Below, in pieces: positions 7,981 through 18,430 of a DNA stretch of 64,000 nt; positions within the stretch are counted from its first letter, which is position 1, and every line of letters starts with the position of its first letter. Position numbers and translations under genes: made by a program. The notes beneath the pieces were generated by a model. That model saw only the letters and a list, made by a program, of their open reading frames with translations. It searched no databases and was not told the DNA's origin. Source of the DNA: Mangrovimicrobium sp048323675 (GTDB taxonomy: Bacteria; Pseudomonadota; Gammaproteobacteria; Pseudomonadales; Halieaceae); NCBI RefSeq assembly GCF_048323675.1, contig NZ_JBLWFK010000002.1, forward strand, positions 496,001 through 560,000. Direction: 5' to 3'.

Positions 7981-8056
7981 TGGCTCCGCCTGCTGGGCTC
8001 GAACCAGCGACCCAATGATTAACAGTCATTTGCTCTACCAACTGAGCTAAGGCGGA
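7981..8056 (-). tRNA. tRNA-Asn (GTT)
   Basis: Reading the minus strand gives a 76-base cloverleaf: acceptor TCCGCCT paired with AGGCGGA, D-loop with AGCTCAGTTGGTAGAGC, anticodon loop CTGTTAA with anticodon GTT, T-arm GGTTCGAGCCC, and an encoded CCA end at 7981-7983. The 3' end faces the integrase gene, so this tRNA is the likely integration site of the island. A sigma-70 promoter lies just upstream. Confidence 0.96.
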
Positions 8057-8079
8057 ATGGACTTAACCAGAGGTCGCGT

Positions 8080-8108
8080 ATATTAATGATCGGACCCGTA
8101 GTGGTCAA
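8080..8108 (-). promoter_or_regulatory. tRNA-Asn promoter
   Basis: On the minus strand, a -35 box TTGACC (8103-8108) and a -10 box TAATAT (8080-8085) are separated by 17 bases and end 23 bases before the tRNA-Asn 5' end. This is a near-consensus sigma-70 promoter. Confidence 0.7.
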
Positions 8109-8123
8109 CAGCAAAATGGGCTC

Positions 8124-8144
8124 GAACAGAGATTTTTTCTGTTC
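8124..8144. promoter_or_regulatory. 7-base inverted repeat between tRNA-Asn and uvrB
   Basis: Arms GAACAGA and TCTGTTC flank 7 bases of mainly T. The arms carry ACAG and CTGT in the orientation opposite to a LexA box, so this is not a canonical SOS operator. Its role is unknown. Confidence 0.35.
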
Positions 8145-8153
8145 CGCCGCCAA

Positions 8154-8203
8154 GGCTGAAAAATAGGGCTAAGTAGATGATAATACGTGGCTATTTTTCA
8201 GCC
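8154..8203. promoter_or_regulatory. Inverted repeat spanning a candidate uvrB promoter
   Basis: Perfect 13-base arms (8154-8166 GGCTGAAAAATAG and its complement at 8191-8203) enclose 24 bases. The left arm overlaps a possible -35 box CTGAAA (8156-8161), and a -10-like GATAAT lies 17 bases on at 8179-8184, so the right arm would fall near the transcription start. The repeat may be an operator or may form a 5' hairpin in the uvrB mRNA. Confidence 0.45.
8156..8184 (+). promoter_or_regulatory. uvrB: Candidate uvrB promoter
   Basis: CTGAAA (8156-8161) and GATAAT (8179-8184) with a 17-base spacer, 40 bases before the uvrB start. Both boxes lie within or next to the inverted repeat at 8154-8203. 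Weaker than the tRNA promoters; assigned from pattern only. Confidence 0.45.
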
Positions 8204-8223
8204 AGCACGAGGTCCCGATCGCT

Positions 8224-10236
<2,013 letters not shown>

Positions 10237-10313
10237 CCTGCTGGAGCAGGCAGGTGACTGCACTATAGTCAGGTAGCGTGAAAATCCGCTTTCAAACCCA
10301 GGAGCAAGCAATC

Positions 10314-10604
10314 ATGAATACTCTGAAAGCAGTCCCCGTCATTTTCGGCCTGTTGCTGGCCGCGGCTCCCGCGCTGGCGGACAAGCCACGACTCATTGAC
10401 TGCAATGCGGAGAAAGCCGCGCGCAATGCCGCGATGCAAGCCACCGTCGGCGTACATGGCCCCTGCGATCCGGATAAGCTTGCCCAGCAGAAAAAGGAAG
10501 ACGCCAGGGGCAAGATGGACGACGCCAGGGAGAATGTCCTTGACCAGCAGGATGACCTGCGCGACAAGCTCGATGATCGCGATCACAAGAAGAAAGACGA
10601 TTAA
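10314..10604 (+). CDS. Small periplasmic protein of unknown function
   Basis: A 96-residue protein with a clear signal peptide (MNTLKAVPVIFGLLLAAAPALA) and a mature part that begins DKPRLIDCNAEK, has two cysteines and ends in an extremely charged tail rich in Asp, Lys and Arg (DQQDDLRDKLDDRDHKKKDD). ATG 10314 has AGGAG 8 bases upstream; an earlier ATG at 10278 would spoil the signal. Its stop codon overlaps that of the convergent sensor kinase gene. No family recognised; it could belong functionally to the neighbouring sortase module, but there is no direct sign of that. Confidence 0.65.
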   Translation: MNTLKAVPVIFGLLLAAAPALADKPRLIDCNAEKAARNAAMQATVGVHGPCDPDKLAQQKKEDARGKMDDARENVLDQQDDLRDKLDDRDHKKKDD

Positions 10605-12661
10605 ACCGGGCGTTTGCGCGGCAGCAGCAGGCGCAGGGTAACGCCGCCCTGGTCGGGCCGGTTGAATGCGTACACCTGGCCACCCATGTGCTCCACGATC
10701 AGCTTCACGATATACAGCCCGAGTCCCAGGTGAACGTCATTGCCCCGGGACTCCCTGATCGAAACCATCGCTTCGAACAGCCTGCCCTGCATACCCTCGG
10801 GAAGCAGGGGACCCTGGTTTTCCACTTCCAGCGCATAACTTTCCCCCAGTTCCTTCAGGGACAGCCGGATACTGCTTCCCTCGGGGCTGAAGGAGGCAGC
10901 GTTATCGACCAGCTTGTCCAGGGCCTGGACCAGCAGGTCCGAGGATCCCTGGATCAACGCGCGTTCCGGGGCACAGTGCAGGACAAAGTTCCGCTGCGGC
11001 CAGGCGCTGCTGTAGGCGGGAAGAATCTCCCGCAACAGGGCTGAAAGATCCACCGGCTGCAGCATTTCGCCGCGCACACTTTCCTCCACCCGGCTGGCCT
11101 CGGTCATTGCGGTCAGGATCCGGTTGAGGCGGGAAAGGCCGCTGCGGGCCCGCTCGAGGTAAGGCGCGGCGCTTTCCCCTGGGGTATTTTCCAGGTTGTC
11201 CAGGGAGGACTGGATAACCGCGATCGGCGTGCGCAATTCGTGGGATAGTTTGCGCGACAATGTGCGCAGGTACTCGTTATAGGTATACAGCTCGCCCAGC
11301 AGGTGCGCATAGTTGCGCGAGAGGTCGCCGATTTCGTCGGGCACCCTGCTGCGGGGAAATGCGTCCAGATTGATCTGGCCGCGCTGTACCACGCGGTTGG
11401 CCGCCCGGCTCAAGCGGCCGATTCGCCAGGACAGCAGGCTGGCATAGCCGAGCAGCCCCAGCATGGCCAGGCCGATGGCAAGCAGGCTGTATCCCAAAAG
11501 GCTGCCGAAGGCCTGGTCGGTCAGCGAGAGATACTCTTCACTGTCCTGGCTGATGCGCACACTCGCGCGCACCTGTCCCAGTGAGTCGCGAACGGGCGCG
11601 GCGGTGGCAAGCACCATCCTGCCTGTGCTGTCGCGGTACCAGGTGCTGGCGACAAGGCCCTGTATCGCCTGTTCCACCTCCGCCGCAGCCAGCGTTCCAT
11701 CGGCGGCCACCGGGGGCGGGTCCGGGTATTCACCGGTAGTCAGCAGGTGGCGATAGAGCCAGCGCAGCAGCCAGAAGGGGCGGCCGGTACTGGCGGGTGT
11801 CCCAGAGGCAGGCGCGCTGATCCGGGCGACTTCCCGCGCACTGCCCTCGAGGACCTGGAGAACCTGGCCGGGTTCGGCGAAGGCGCGCAGGGCGTCGCGC
11901 AGGGGCGTGGGGGAATACAGCAGCCAGGGCGGGGCGCGGGTGGCGAGGAGATCCATATTGCCGGCGGTAGTCGGATTCGCCTGCCCCGGACCGACATTGA
12001 TCGCCAGGATACCCAGGCGGCCCCCGGTGATAGCCAGCGGCAGGGTCAATTCCAGGGTGTAGCCATCGGCGGTGTCCTGCCAGTAGCCCTGGATGCTCTC
12101 CGCTGCAATGCCCGGGTGGCGACGGCCGGCAAACTGCCCGCGCACCTTGCCCGGTGCAGCGGTGGAGATGACATACTCCTGGCGCCTGGCGTCCAGCCAG
12201 GTGCTCAGTAGCACGCGATCGCCATTGGGTTCCCTGGAGATACCGGGGTTGTCGTAGACCGGCTGCTTATCCATTACCTGCAGCAACAGGTACAGCTGGT
12301 TGCCCCGCGTGGCGGCGCGATAGCGTAATACCAGCGGCAGCGTCGGGCTGTCGTTGACGAACTCGCCGCTCCAGCCCGAGGGCCAGCCCTCTGCGTAACC
12401 GTCGAGCTGGATCGGCGCCTCCGCCGGCGGGGCGTAGAGCGAGCGTGCCCCGGCCGGTGGTTCGCTCATGCGCCCGGCCTGCGGGTAGATGAGTTGCAGG
12501 CGGTCGCTGAAGCTCGCGGCAATCGCGCGCGCGGCGGCCTCCAGCGAACGAACCTGGCCCTGTCGCAGGGCGAACTCGGTTTCCCGGATGAACTGGCTAC
12601 CGGCCCAGGGAATCGCCAGCAACAGCAGGCTGACCAGCAGCAGTTGGCGGCGCAGGCTCAT
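10601..12661 (-). CDS. pdsS: Sortase-system sensor histidine kinase
   Basis: A 686-residue membrane sensor kinase. A signal anchor (LLLVSLLLLAIPWAGSQF) is followed by a large periplasmic sensor of about 350 residues, a second membrane segment (LLAIGLAMLGLLGYASLL) and a HAMP-like linker. The HisKA box SHELRTPIAVIQ has the phosphorylated His near residue 474, and the ATPase domain shows DKLVDNAASFSPEG and GLGLYIVKLIVEHMGG. It ends just before the response regulator frame (4-base overlap). The architecture and its position beside a class GN sortase fit the family of dedicated proteobacterial sortase-system kinases; the signal sensed is unknown. Confidence 0.85.
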   Translation of the reverse strand: MSLRRQLLLVSLLLLAIPWAGSQFIRETEFALRQGQVRSLEAAARAIAASFSDRLQLIYPQAGRMSEPPAGARSLYAPPAEAPIQLDGYAEGWPSGWSGEFVNDSPTLPLVLRYRAATRGNQLYLLLQVMDKQPVYDNPGISREPNGDRVLLSTWLDARRQEYVISTAAPGKVRGQFAGRRHPGIAAESIQGYWQDTADGYTLELTLPLAITGGRLGILAINVGPGQANPTTAGNMDLLATRAPPWLLYSPTPLRDALRAFAEPGQVLQVLEGSAREVARISAPASGTPASTGRPFWLLRWLYRHLLTTGEYPDPPPVAADGTLAAAEVEQAIQGLVASTWYRDSTGRMVLATAAPVRDSLGQVRASVRISQDSEEYLSLTDQAFGSLLGYSLLAIGLAMLGLLGYASLLSWRIGRLSRAANRVVQRGQINLDAFPRSRVPDEIGDLSRNYAHLLGELYTYNEYLRTLSRKLSHELRTPIAVIQSSLDNLENTPGESAAPYLERARSGLSRLNRILTAMTEASRVEESVRGEMLQPVDLSALLREILPAYSSAWPQRNFVLHCAPERALIQGSSDLLVQALDKLVDNAASFSPEGSSIRLSLKELGESYALEVENQGPLLPEGMQGRLFEAMVSIRESRGNDVHLGLGLYIVKLIVEHMGGQVYAFNRPDQGGVTLRLLLPRKRPV

Positions 12662-13356
12662 GCGTGCTGGTCGTTCCAGCGATAGCCCATGCCGTAAGCG
12701 GTGGCGATGGCGTCAAACGCCGGGTCCACCGCCTGGAACTTGCGGCGAATGCGCTTGATATGGGAGGTGATGCTGCTGTCATCGAGAACGACATTGGCGG
12801 CGTCCATCAATTGCTGCCGGTTGCGCACGTGACCCGGCCGCCGCGCCAGTGCGTGAACCATCCAGAATTCGGTCACAGTGAGAGGTACCGGCTGGGAGCG
12901 CCAGTGCGTACTCATACGTTCGATATTCAGTGACAGCTGCCCGCGCTGGAATTGCTGCTCGCCGGTTTCCGGTGCGCGCAGCGCCTGTACCCGGCGCAGC
13001 AACGCCACGATACGCGCCAGCATGTGAGCCTGGCTGATGTTCTTGGTCAGGTAGTCATCGGCGCCCAGGCGCAGGCCGGAAATAATGTCCAGTTCGGCGT
13101 CCCGCGCGGTCAGGAAGACGATGGGCAATTCCGCCGAGAGCCCGCGCAGTTCGCGGCACAGTTCAAAACCGCCCTCGAAGTCCTCGCCCAGGCCGACGTC
13201 GATGATGGCGAGATCGGGCAGTTGCTGCTGGAAGGCGCTGCTGGCGGCGCGCCGGCTGGGGTAAAGGGAAACCTTGAAGCCGTGACGCAGCAGGGCATCG
13301 CGGTAATTGTCAGCGAGGTCCTTTTCGTCTTCCACGATTGCAATATGTCGGGGCAT
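12658..13356 (-). CDS. pdsR: Sortase-system response regulator, OmpR type
   Basis: A 232-residue regulator. The receiver domain (1-120) has the acidic pair in VEDEKD, the phospho-acceptor Asp in DLAIIDVGLGEDF, Thr in FLTARDAELD and Lys in DYLTKNI. The C-terminal winged helix (about 135-230) has the OmpR pattern, including LTVTEFWMVHALARRPGHVRNRQQLMDA. The gene overlaps the kinase gene by 4 bases, so they form an operon. It is transcribed away from the sortase target gene (13524), whose promoter region it shares, so it probably controls the target and sortase genes. Confidence 0.88.
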   Translation of the reverse strand: MPRHIAIVEDEKDLADNYRDALLRHGFKVSLYPSRRAASSAFQQQLPDLAIIDVGLGEDFEGGFELCRELRGLSAELPIVFLTARDAELDIISGLRLGADDYLTKNISQAHMLARIVALLRRVQALRAPETGEQQFQRGQLSLNIERMSTHWRSQPVPLTVTEFWMVHALARRPGHVRNRQQLMDAANVVLDDSSITSHIKRIRRKFQAVDPAFDAIATAYGMGYRWNDQHA

Positions 13357-13523
13357 GTCGCCTGCGCCATTGGGGGCAAACGCACATGGTTCCAGATACG
13401 CGCCTGTGGCTCAAGCGCACGCCATATTTCGCCACAATTGATCACCGCTTTGCCGCATTCCAGCCCCGCCCGTGCCGCAATGGCGCGCTGTAATGAGTCC
13501 GCTACCAGCAAAGGAGGCTCATT

Positions 13524-15731
13524 ATGGAATGTTCGATCATGGCGCGGGCAAAGTCAGGCGCTGTATCACCGGTGCGCGCCAGCGGCCTTGTACGCTACTG
13601 CCTGGTCGTTGCGATTGCCTGTGTGTCCATCGCACAGGTGTCTGCCACGACGGTCGCGGGTGACACATCACTACCGGAATCCGCGGGAAGTTTTCGCGAC
13701 TACAGCCGGCCAGTGGAGGAGGGCGCAGGCGCCATCCTGTGGCACGACAGTGCCAGCGGCGCTTTTACCCCCGCGTTAACCCAGGAAACCCGGGTGCGCA
13801 TGCAGATCACCGGGATGGTGGCGATTGTCGAAATGGAACAGCGCTTCGAGAACCAGACAGGGCTGTGGCAGGAGGGTATCTACACTTTCCCCCTGCCCAC
13901 CGACGCCGCCGTGCGGCGGCTGGAAATGCAGGTGGGTGACCGCCTGGTGCTCGGCCGCATCCGCGAACGCCAGGCAGCGGCAGCGGCGTACCAGGCGGCG
14001 AAGTCCGAGGGGAAAAAGGCGGCGCTGGTGGAACAGCAGCGGCCCAACCTGTTCACCAACCGGATCGCCAATATCGGCCCGGGAGAATCCGTCACGGTGC
14101 GCCTTGAATACGTGCAACTGGCCAGTTTCGACGGCGGCGAGTTTTCCCTGCGGGTCCCCACGACCCTGACGCCACGCTACATACCGGGCACGCCCATCGA
14201 CAGCCATCCGGAAGGCGGGACCCTGCTCCTCGATAACGCCAGCGGCTGGGCGATACCCACTGACCAGGTCCCCGATGCAGCTGCAATTACCCCCTACCAC
14301 TACCCCCGGGAGGGCTCTGACCGGGATCCCCTGAACCCGGTGCGTTTCGATATCCTGCTGGATGCGGGGATGCCATTGGCCAGCGTGGAAGCGCTCTATC
14401 ACCGGGTCCGCCTGTCCCGTGATGGCGAGCGTTATCAGTTGGAACTGGCCGATGGGGTCAGCGAGATGGATCGGGACTTTGCGCTCCACTGGCGCCCCGT
14501 GAGCGGCACCAGCCCGCGCGCGGCACTGTTCACCGAACGGGTAGGGGAGGATTATTACGGCCTGCTGATGATAGTGCCGCCAGCCCTGGCAAAAGCCGCC
14601 AGCGTGCTGCCCCGGGACCTGGTGTTCGTGATCGATACCTCCGGCTCCATGGGCGGCGAGTCGATTCGGCAGGCAAAGTCGGGGCTGCGCAAGGGCTTGG
14701 CGCAACTGCGCCCGGAGGACCGCTTCAACATCATCGCCTTCGACTCCAATATCCGCGCGCTCTACCGCAGCCCGCAAGCAGCAAGCCCCCACCGGCTGGC
14801 CCAGGCGGGCGAATTCGTGCGCCACCTCGATGCTTCCGGCGGTACCGAGATGCTGCCCGCACTGGCACTCGCGCTGGCGCCAGAAGGTGACGGCGAACCC
14901 TCGCCAGCCGCGCCACCGCGTATCCGCCAGGTCATATTCATCACCGATGGCGCGGTCGGCAATGAGCAGGCACTGTTCGACGCAATCCAGCGGCAACTGG
15001 GCGACAGCCGCCTGTTTACCGTGGGTATCGGCACGGCGCCCAATCACTGGTTCATGCAGCGGGCCGCCGCCGCGGGCCGGGGGTTCAGCGTCCAGGTCAG
15101 CCAGGCGGATGAAGTGGACACGCAGATCGATGAACTGTTCCAGCGTATCAACAGCCCTCTGGCCGCGGGTTTAAAGGTCCACTGGCCCACAACCAGTGAC
15201 GCCTGGCCGGCGCGGGTGCCGGACCTCTATCGCGGCGAGCCCCTGGTGCAGGCGGTACATTTTGGCCGCCAACTGCCAACCGGCAGCGTGACCGTCTCGG
15301 GCACCCTGGCGGGAGAGGGGTGGCGCCAACAGATACCCTTCCCGGCCCAGGCGGAGAGCGGGGCTGGGATCGGCAGTGTCTGGGCCCGTCGCAAGATCGC
15401 CGTGCTGCTGGCCCTGCGCAGCGCCGGGGAAGACGAGGAGAAAGTGCGCCAGCAGGTACTCGAGGTTGCCCTGACTCACCAGTTGCTCAGCCCTTACACC
15501 AGTTTTGTCGCGATCGAGGAACAGGTTTCCCGGCCCGCGTCGGCGCTGCTGCGCAAGGGTGCGCTCCCCAACACCCGTCCAGCCGGCCAGGCTCCACAGC
15601 CCTATGCCTATCCCCGGACGGCGACCTCTGCGCGGGCCAACGTCCTGCTCGGCAGCATGTGCCTGTTCATTGCGCTGCTGGTGTATGTCCTGCGCCGGCC
15701 GGAGGCTGACCGTCATGCCCCGGCACACTAG
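13524..15731 (+). CDS. VIT/VWA sortase target protein, marine proteobacterial type
   Basis: A 735-residue exported protein. After a signal peptide (about 1-42) come a VIT domain (about 70-200), as in inter-alpha-trypsin inhibitors, and a von Willebrand A domain with the metal site DTSGSMGGES near 370. The C-terminus is a sorting signal: candidate motifs LPNT (681) and YPRTAT (696), then a membrane helix (about 706-723) and a basic tail LRRPEADRH. It is the presumed substrate of the sortase encoded next. Start ATG 13524 follows AGGAGG. The family is known as the dedicated target of class GN sortases; its physiological role is not established. Confidence 0.88.
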   Translation: MECSIMARAKSGAVSPVRASGLVRYCLVVAIACVSIAQVSATTVAGDTSLPESAGSFRDYSRPVEEGAGAILWHDSASGAFTPALTQETRVRMQITGMVAIVEMEQRFENQTGLWQEGIYTFPLPTDAAVRRLEMQVGDRLVLGRIRERQAAAAAYQAAKSEGKKAALVEQQRPNLFTNRIANIGPGESVTVRLEYVQLASFDGGEFSLRVPTTLTPRYIPGTPIDSHPEGGTLLLDNASGWAIPTDQVPDAAAITPYHYPREGSDRDPLNPVRFDILLDAGMPLASVEALYHRVRLSRDGERYQLELADGVSEMDRDFALHWRPVSGTSPRAALFTERVGEDYYGLLMIVPPALAKAASVLPRDLVFVIDTSGSMGGESIRQAKSGLRKGLAQLRPEDRFNIIAFDSNIRALYRSPQAASPHRLAQAGEFVRHLDASGGTEMLPALALALAPEGDGEPSPAAPPRIRQVIFITDGAVGNEQALFDAIQRQLGDSRLFTVGIGTAPNHWFMQRAAAAGRGFSVQVSQADEVDTQIDELFQRINSPLAAGLKVHWPTTSDAWPARVPDLYRGEPLVQAVHFGRQLPTGSVTVSGTLAGEGWRQQIPFPAQAESGAGIGSVWARRKIAVLLALRSAGEDEEKVRQQVLEVALTHQLLSPYTSFVAIEEQVSRPASALLRKGALPNTRPAGQAPQPYAYPRTATSARANVLLGSMCLFIALLVYVLRRPEADRHAPAH

Positions 15732-15741
15732 GAAGGCCCGC

Positions 15742-16326
15742 ATGCGCTGGTACTGGCTGCTTCCCCTGCTCGCCGCCGGGTTGCAGCAACTGGGTACGGC
15801 GGGCCTGATTCATGCCAAGGCACTGCTGGCGCCCCTGCTGGTGGCGTCCGCCTGGGACATGCAACTCGCCGATGGCGTGGCTCACAAACCCTGGCCCTGG
15901 GCCGATACCTGGCCGGTGGCGCATCTGCGTGTGCCGGAGCTGTCGGTAGAGCAGTTCGTGCTTGCGGGTACCCGCGGCAACGCCCTGGCCTTCGGCCCCG
16001 GACTGGATGCCGCCGGCGCCATACCCGGAACGCCGGGCATCGCTGTCATCGGTGGTCACCGCGATACCCACTTCAGTTTCCTGCGGGAAATCACCCCGGG
16101 CATGCGCGTGGCGTTGCAACTGCAAGACGGAAACTGGCGGGTGTTCGCGGTGAGCGGGGCGGAGGTCATCGACACCCGCAAGCCGGCAGCGTTGCCATAT
16201 GCGCCGGACACGGCGCAGCTGCAACTGGTCACCTGCTACCCGTTTGACTCACTGGACCCCGGCGGACCGCTGCGCTACGTGGTCAACGCCACCCTGGAGC
16301 AGACCCTCCCGGTTTTTAACCTGTAA
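15742..16326 (+). CDS. Class GN sortase
   Basis: Membrane-anchored transpeptidase of 194 residues, expected to act on the periplasmic side. An N-terminal anchor (WYWLLPLLAAGLQQLGTAGLIHA) precedes the sortase barrel with catalytic His106 in IGGHRDTHF, Cys165 in LVTCYPFD and Arg178 in GPLRYVV. I chose ATG 15742, preceded by AGGAAGG, rather than ATG 15715, which overlaps the target gene. It follows the target gene by 10 bases, in the same direction. The preferred motif and the acceptor to which it links its target are unknown in Gram-negative bacteria. Confidence 0.9.
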   Translation: MRWYWLLPLLAAGLQQLGTAGLIHAKALLAPLLVASAWDMQLADGVAHKPWPWADTWPVAHLRVPELSVEQFVLAGTRGNALAFGPGLDAAGAIPGTPGIAVIGGHRDTHFSFLREITPGMRVALQLQDGNWRVFAVSGAEVIDTRKPAALPYAPDTAQLQLVTCYPFDSLDPGGPLRYVVNATLEQTLPVFNL

Positions 16327-16494
16327 TCCGGGGGCGGGTTTCTCCAACTCTTTACATCATCCCGGCTGCGCCGGAATAACGGTCTGTGTTACCATGCCGG
16401 CCGTTTTTATTCCGGGCCGCCGTTTTGCGGTTGTCGCCCGCAAGCTTACTCACGTGGCCTTTAGTAGGGGTCACCACTGGCAAAAGGAAAGCTC

Positions 16495-18417
16495 ATGCCT
16501 GTTATTACCCTGCCTGACGGCAACCAGCGTCAATTCGATAACCCGGTTTCTGTTCACGAAGTCGCCGCCGATATCGGTCCGGGGCTCGCCAGGGCCGCCC
16601 TCGCTGGCGTGGTCAACGGTCGCGAAGTCGATACCTCCTACGTGATCGAGGGCGACGTCCAGTTGGCGATCATCACCGAACGCGACGAGGCCGGCCTCGA
16701 GATCATTCGCCACTCCACGGCCCACCTGCTGGCCCAGGCCACCCAGCAGCTGTTTCCCGGCGTGCAGGTGACCATTGGTCCCGTCATCGAGGACGGCTTC
16801 TACTACGATTTTGCCACCGGCCACAATTTCACCCCGGAAGACCTCGAGAAGATCGAGCAGCGCATGGAGGAAATCGCCCGGGAAGACCAGCCGGTGGAGC
16901 GGGTGGTCTGCAGCCGGGAACAGGCCATCGAAATGTTCCGCCAGATGGGCGAGCGCTACAAGGTACAGATCATCCAGGAGTTGCCCGAGGGCGAGGAGAT
17001 CTCGATCTACCGGCAGGGCGCCTGGATGGACCTGTGCCGCGGCCCCCACGTGCCCAGCACTGGCAAGCTCAAGGCCTTCAAGCTGACCAAGGTGGCCGGG
17101 GCCTACTGGCGCGGCGACGCCAAGAACGAGATGCTGCAGCGGGTCTACGGCACCGCCTGGGCCAACCCGAAGGATCTCAAGGCCTACCTGCACCGTATCG
17201 AGGAAGCTGAGAAGCGCGACCACCGCAAGATCGGCAAGAAGCTCAACCTCTTCCACACCCAGGAAGAGGCGCCGGGCATGGTGTTCTGGCACCCGCCGGG
17301 CTGGAGCATCTACCAGACCATCGAACAGTACATGCGCCAGAAGCAGCGCGAGCATGGCTACCAGGAAATCAAGACCCCGCAGCTGGTGGACCTGTCGCTG
17401 TGGCAGAAATCCGGCCACGCGGACAAGTTTGGCGACGACATGTTCATGCTGCAGTCCGAGGAGCGCCACTTCGCGGTCAAGCCCATGAACTGTCCCTGCC
17501 ACGTGCAGGTGTTCAACCAGGGCCTGAAGTCCTACCGCGACCTGCCGCTGCGCCTGGCGGAGTTCGGCTCCTGCCACCGCAACGAACCCTCCGGCTCGCT
17601 GCACGGCATCATGCGGGTGCGAGGCTTCACCCAGGACGACGCCCATATTTTCTGTACCGAGGACCAGATCCAGTCGGAAGTGTCGTCCTTTATTGATTTC
17701 CTGCACAGCGTGTACGCGGATTTTGGTTTCAGCGATGTGATCTACCGCCTGTCCACCCGCCCGGAACAGCGGGTCGGCTCCGATGCCGACTGGGACCGCG
17801 CCGAAAAAGCCCTGGCTGACGCCCTCGACGCCCAGGGCCTGCCCTGGCAGGAACTGCCGGGTGAGGGCGCCTTCTATGGGCCGAAGATCGAATTTTCACT
17901 GAAGGACTGCATTGGCCGGGTCTGGCAGCTGGGCACAATACAGGTGGATTTCTCCATGCCGGGGCGCCTCGACGCCCAGTACGTGGCCGAAGACGGCTCC
18001 CGCCAGGTGCCGGTGATGCTGCACCGGGCCATCCTCGGTTCCTTCGAGCGCTTCATCGGTATTCTCATCGAACACTACGAGGGGGTCTTCCCCACCTGGC
18101 TGGCGCCGACCCAGGCCGTAGTGCTGAATATCACCGACAAGCAGGCCGAATACGCCAAAACTGTGGAAGATTCCTTAAAAAACAAAGGTTTCAGGGTGAT
18201 TTCGGACTTGAGAAACGAGAAGATCGGCTTTAAAATCCGCGAGCACACTCTTCAGAAGGTCCCGTACCTCATTGTGGTAGGGGATAAAGAGGTGGAATCA
18301 CAGACGCTGGCCGTTCGCGCACGTCGTGGTGAAGACCTGGGATCGATGGATCTCGACGCGTTCACGCAGGTCATCACCGGGGACGTATTGCGCCGCGGTC
18401 GTATTGCAATTGATTAG
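16495..18417 (+). CDS. thrS: Threonine-tRNA ligase
   Basis: Class II aminoacyl-tRNA synthetase charging tRNA-Thr. The 640-residue length is standard. An N-terminal TGS domain (MPVITLPDGNQRQF) is followed by the editing domain with HSTAHLLAQA (about 73-82), then the catalytic core with class II motifs MNCPCHVQVF and RLAEFGSCHRNEPSGSLHGIMRVRGFTQDDAHIF, and the anticodon-binding domain at the end. The start has AAAGGAAAG just upstream. It heads the thrS-infC-rpmI-rplT cluster typical of gammaproteobacteria. Confidence 0.97.
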   Translation: MPVITLPDGNQRQFDNPVSVHEVAADIGPGLARAALAGVVNGREVDTSYVIEGDVQLAIITERDEAGLEIIRHSTAHLLAQATQQLFPGVQVTIGPVIEDGFYYDFATGHNFTPEDLEKIEQRMEEIAREDQPVERVVCSREQAIEMFRQMGERYKVQIIQELPEGEEISIYRQGAWMDLCRGPHVPSTGKLKAFKLTKVAGAYWRGDAKNEMLQRVYGTAWANPKDLKAYLHRIEEAEKRDHRKIGKKLNLFHTQEEAPGMVFWHPPGWSIYQTIEQYMRQKQREHGYQEIKTPQLVDLSLWQKSGHADKFGDDMFMLQSEERHFAVKPMNCPCHVQVFNQGLKSYRDLPLRLAEFGSCHRNEPSGSLHGIMRVRGFTQDDAHIFCTEDQIQSEVSSFIDFLHSVYADFGFSDVIYRLSTRPEQRVGSDADWDRAEKALADALDAQGLPWQELPGEGAFYGPKIEFSLKDCIGRVWQLGTIQVDFSMPGRLDAQYVAEDGSRQVPVMLHRAILGSFERFIGILIEHYEGVFPTWLAPTQAVVLNITDKQAEYAKTVEDSLKNKGFRVISDLRNEKIGFKIREHTLQKVPYLIVVGDKEVESQTLAVRARRGEDLGSMDLDAFTQVITGDVLRRGRIAID

Positions 18418-18430
18418 TGGAGAACTCAGC

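Noticed and set aside
8060..8223. LexA box in front of uvrB
   Set aside because: No CTGT-N8-ACAG or close variant is visible; the ACAG/CTGT pair at 8124-8144 is in the opposite order.
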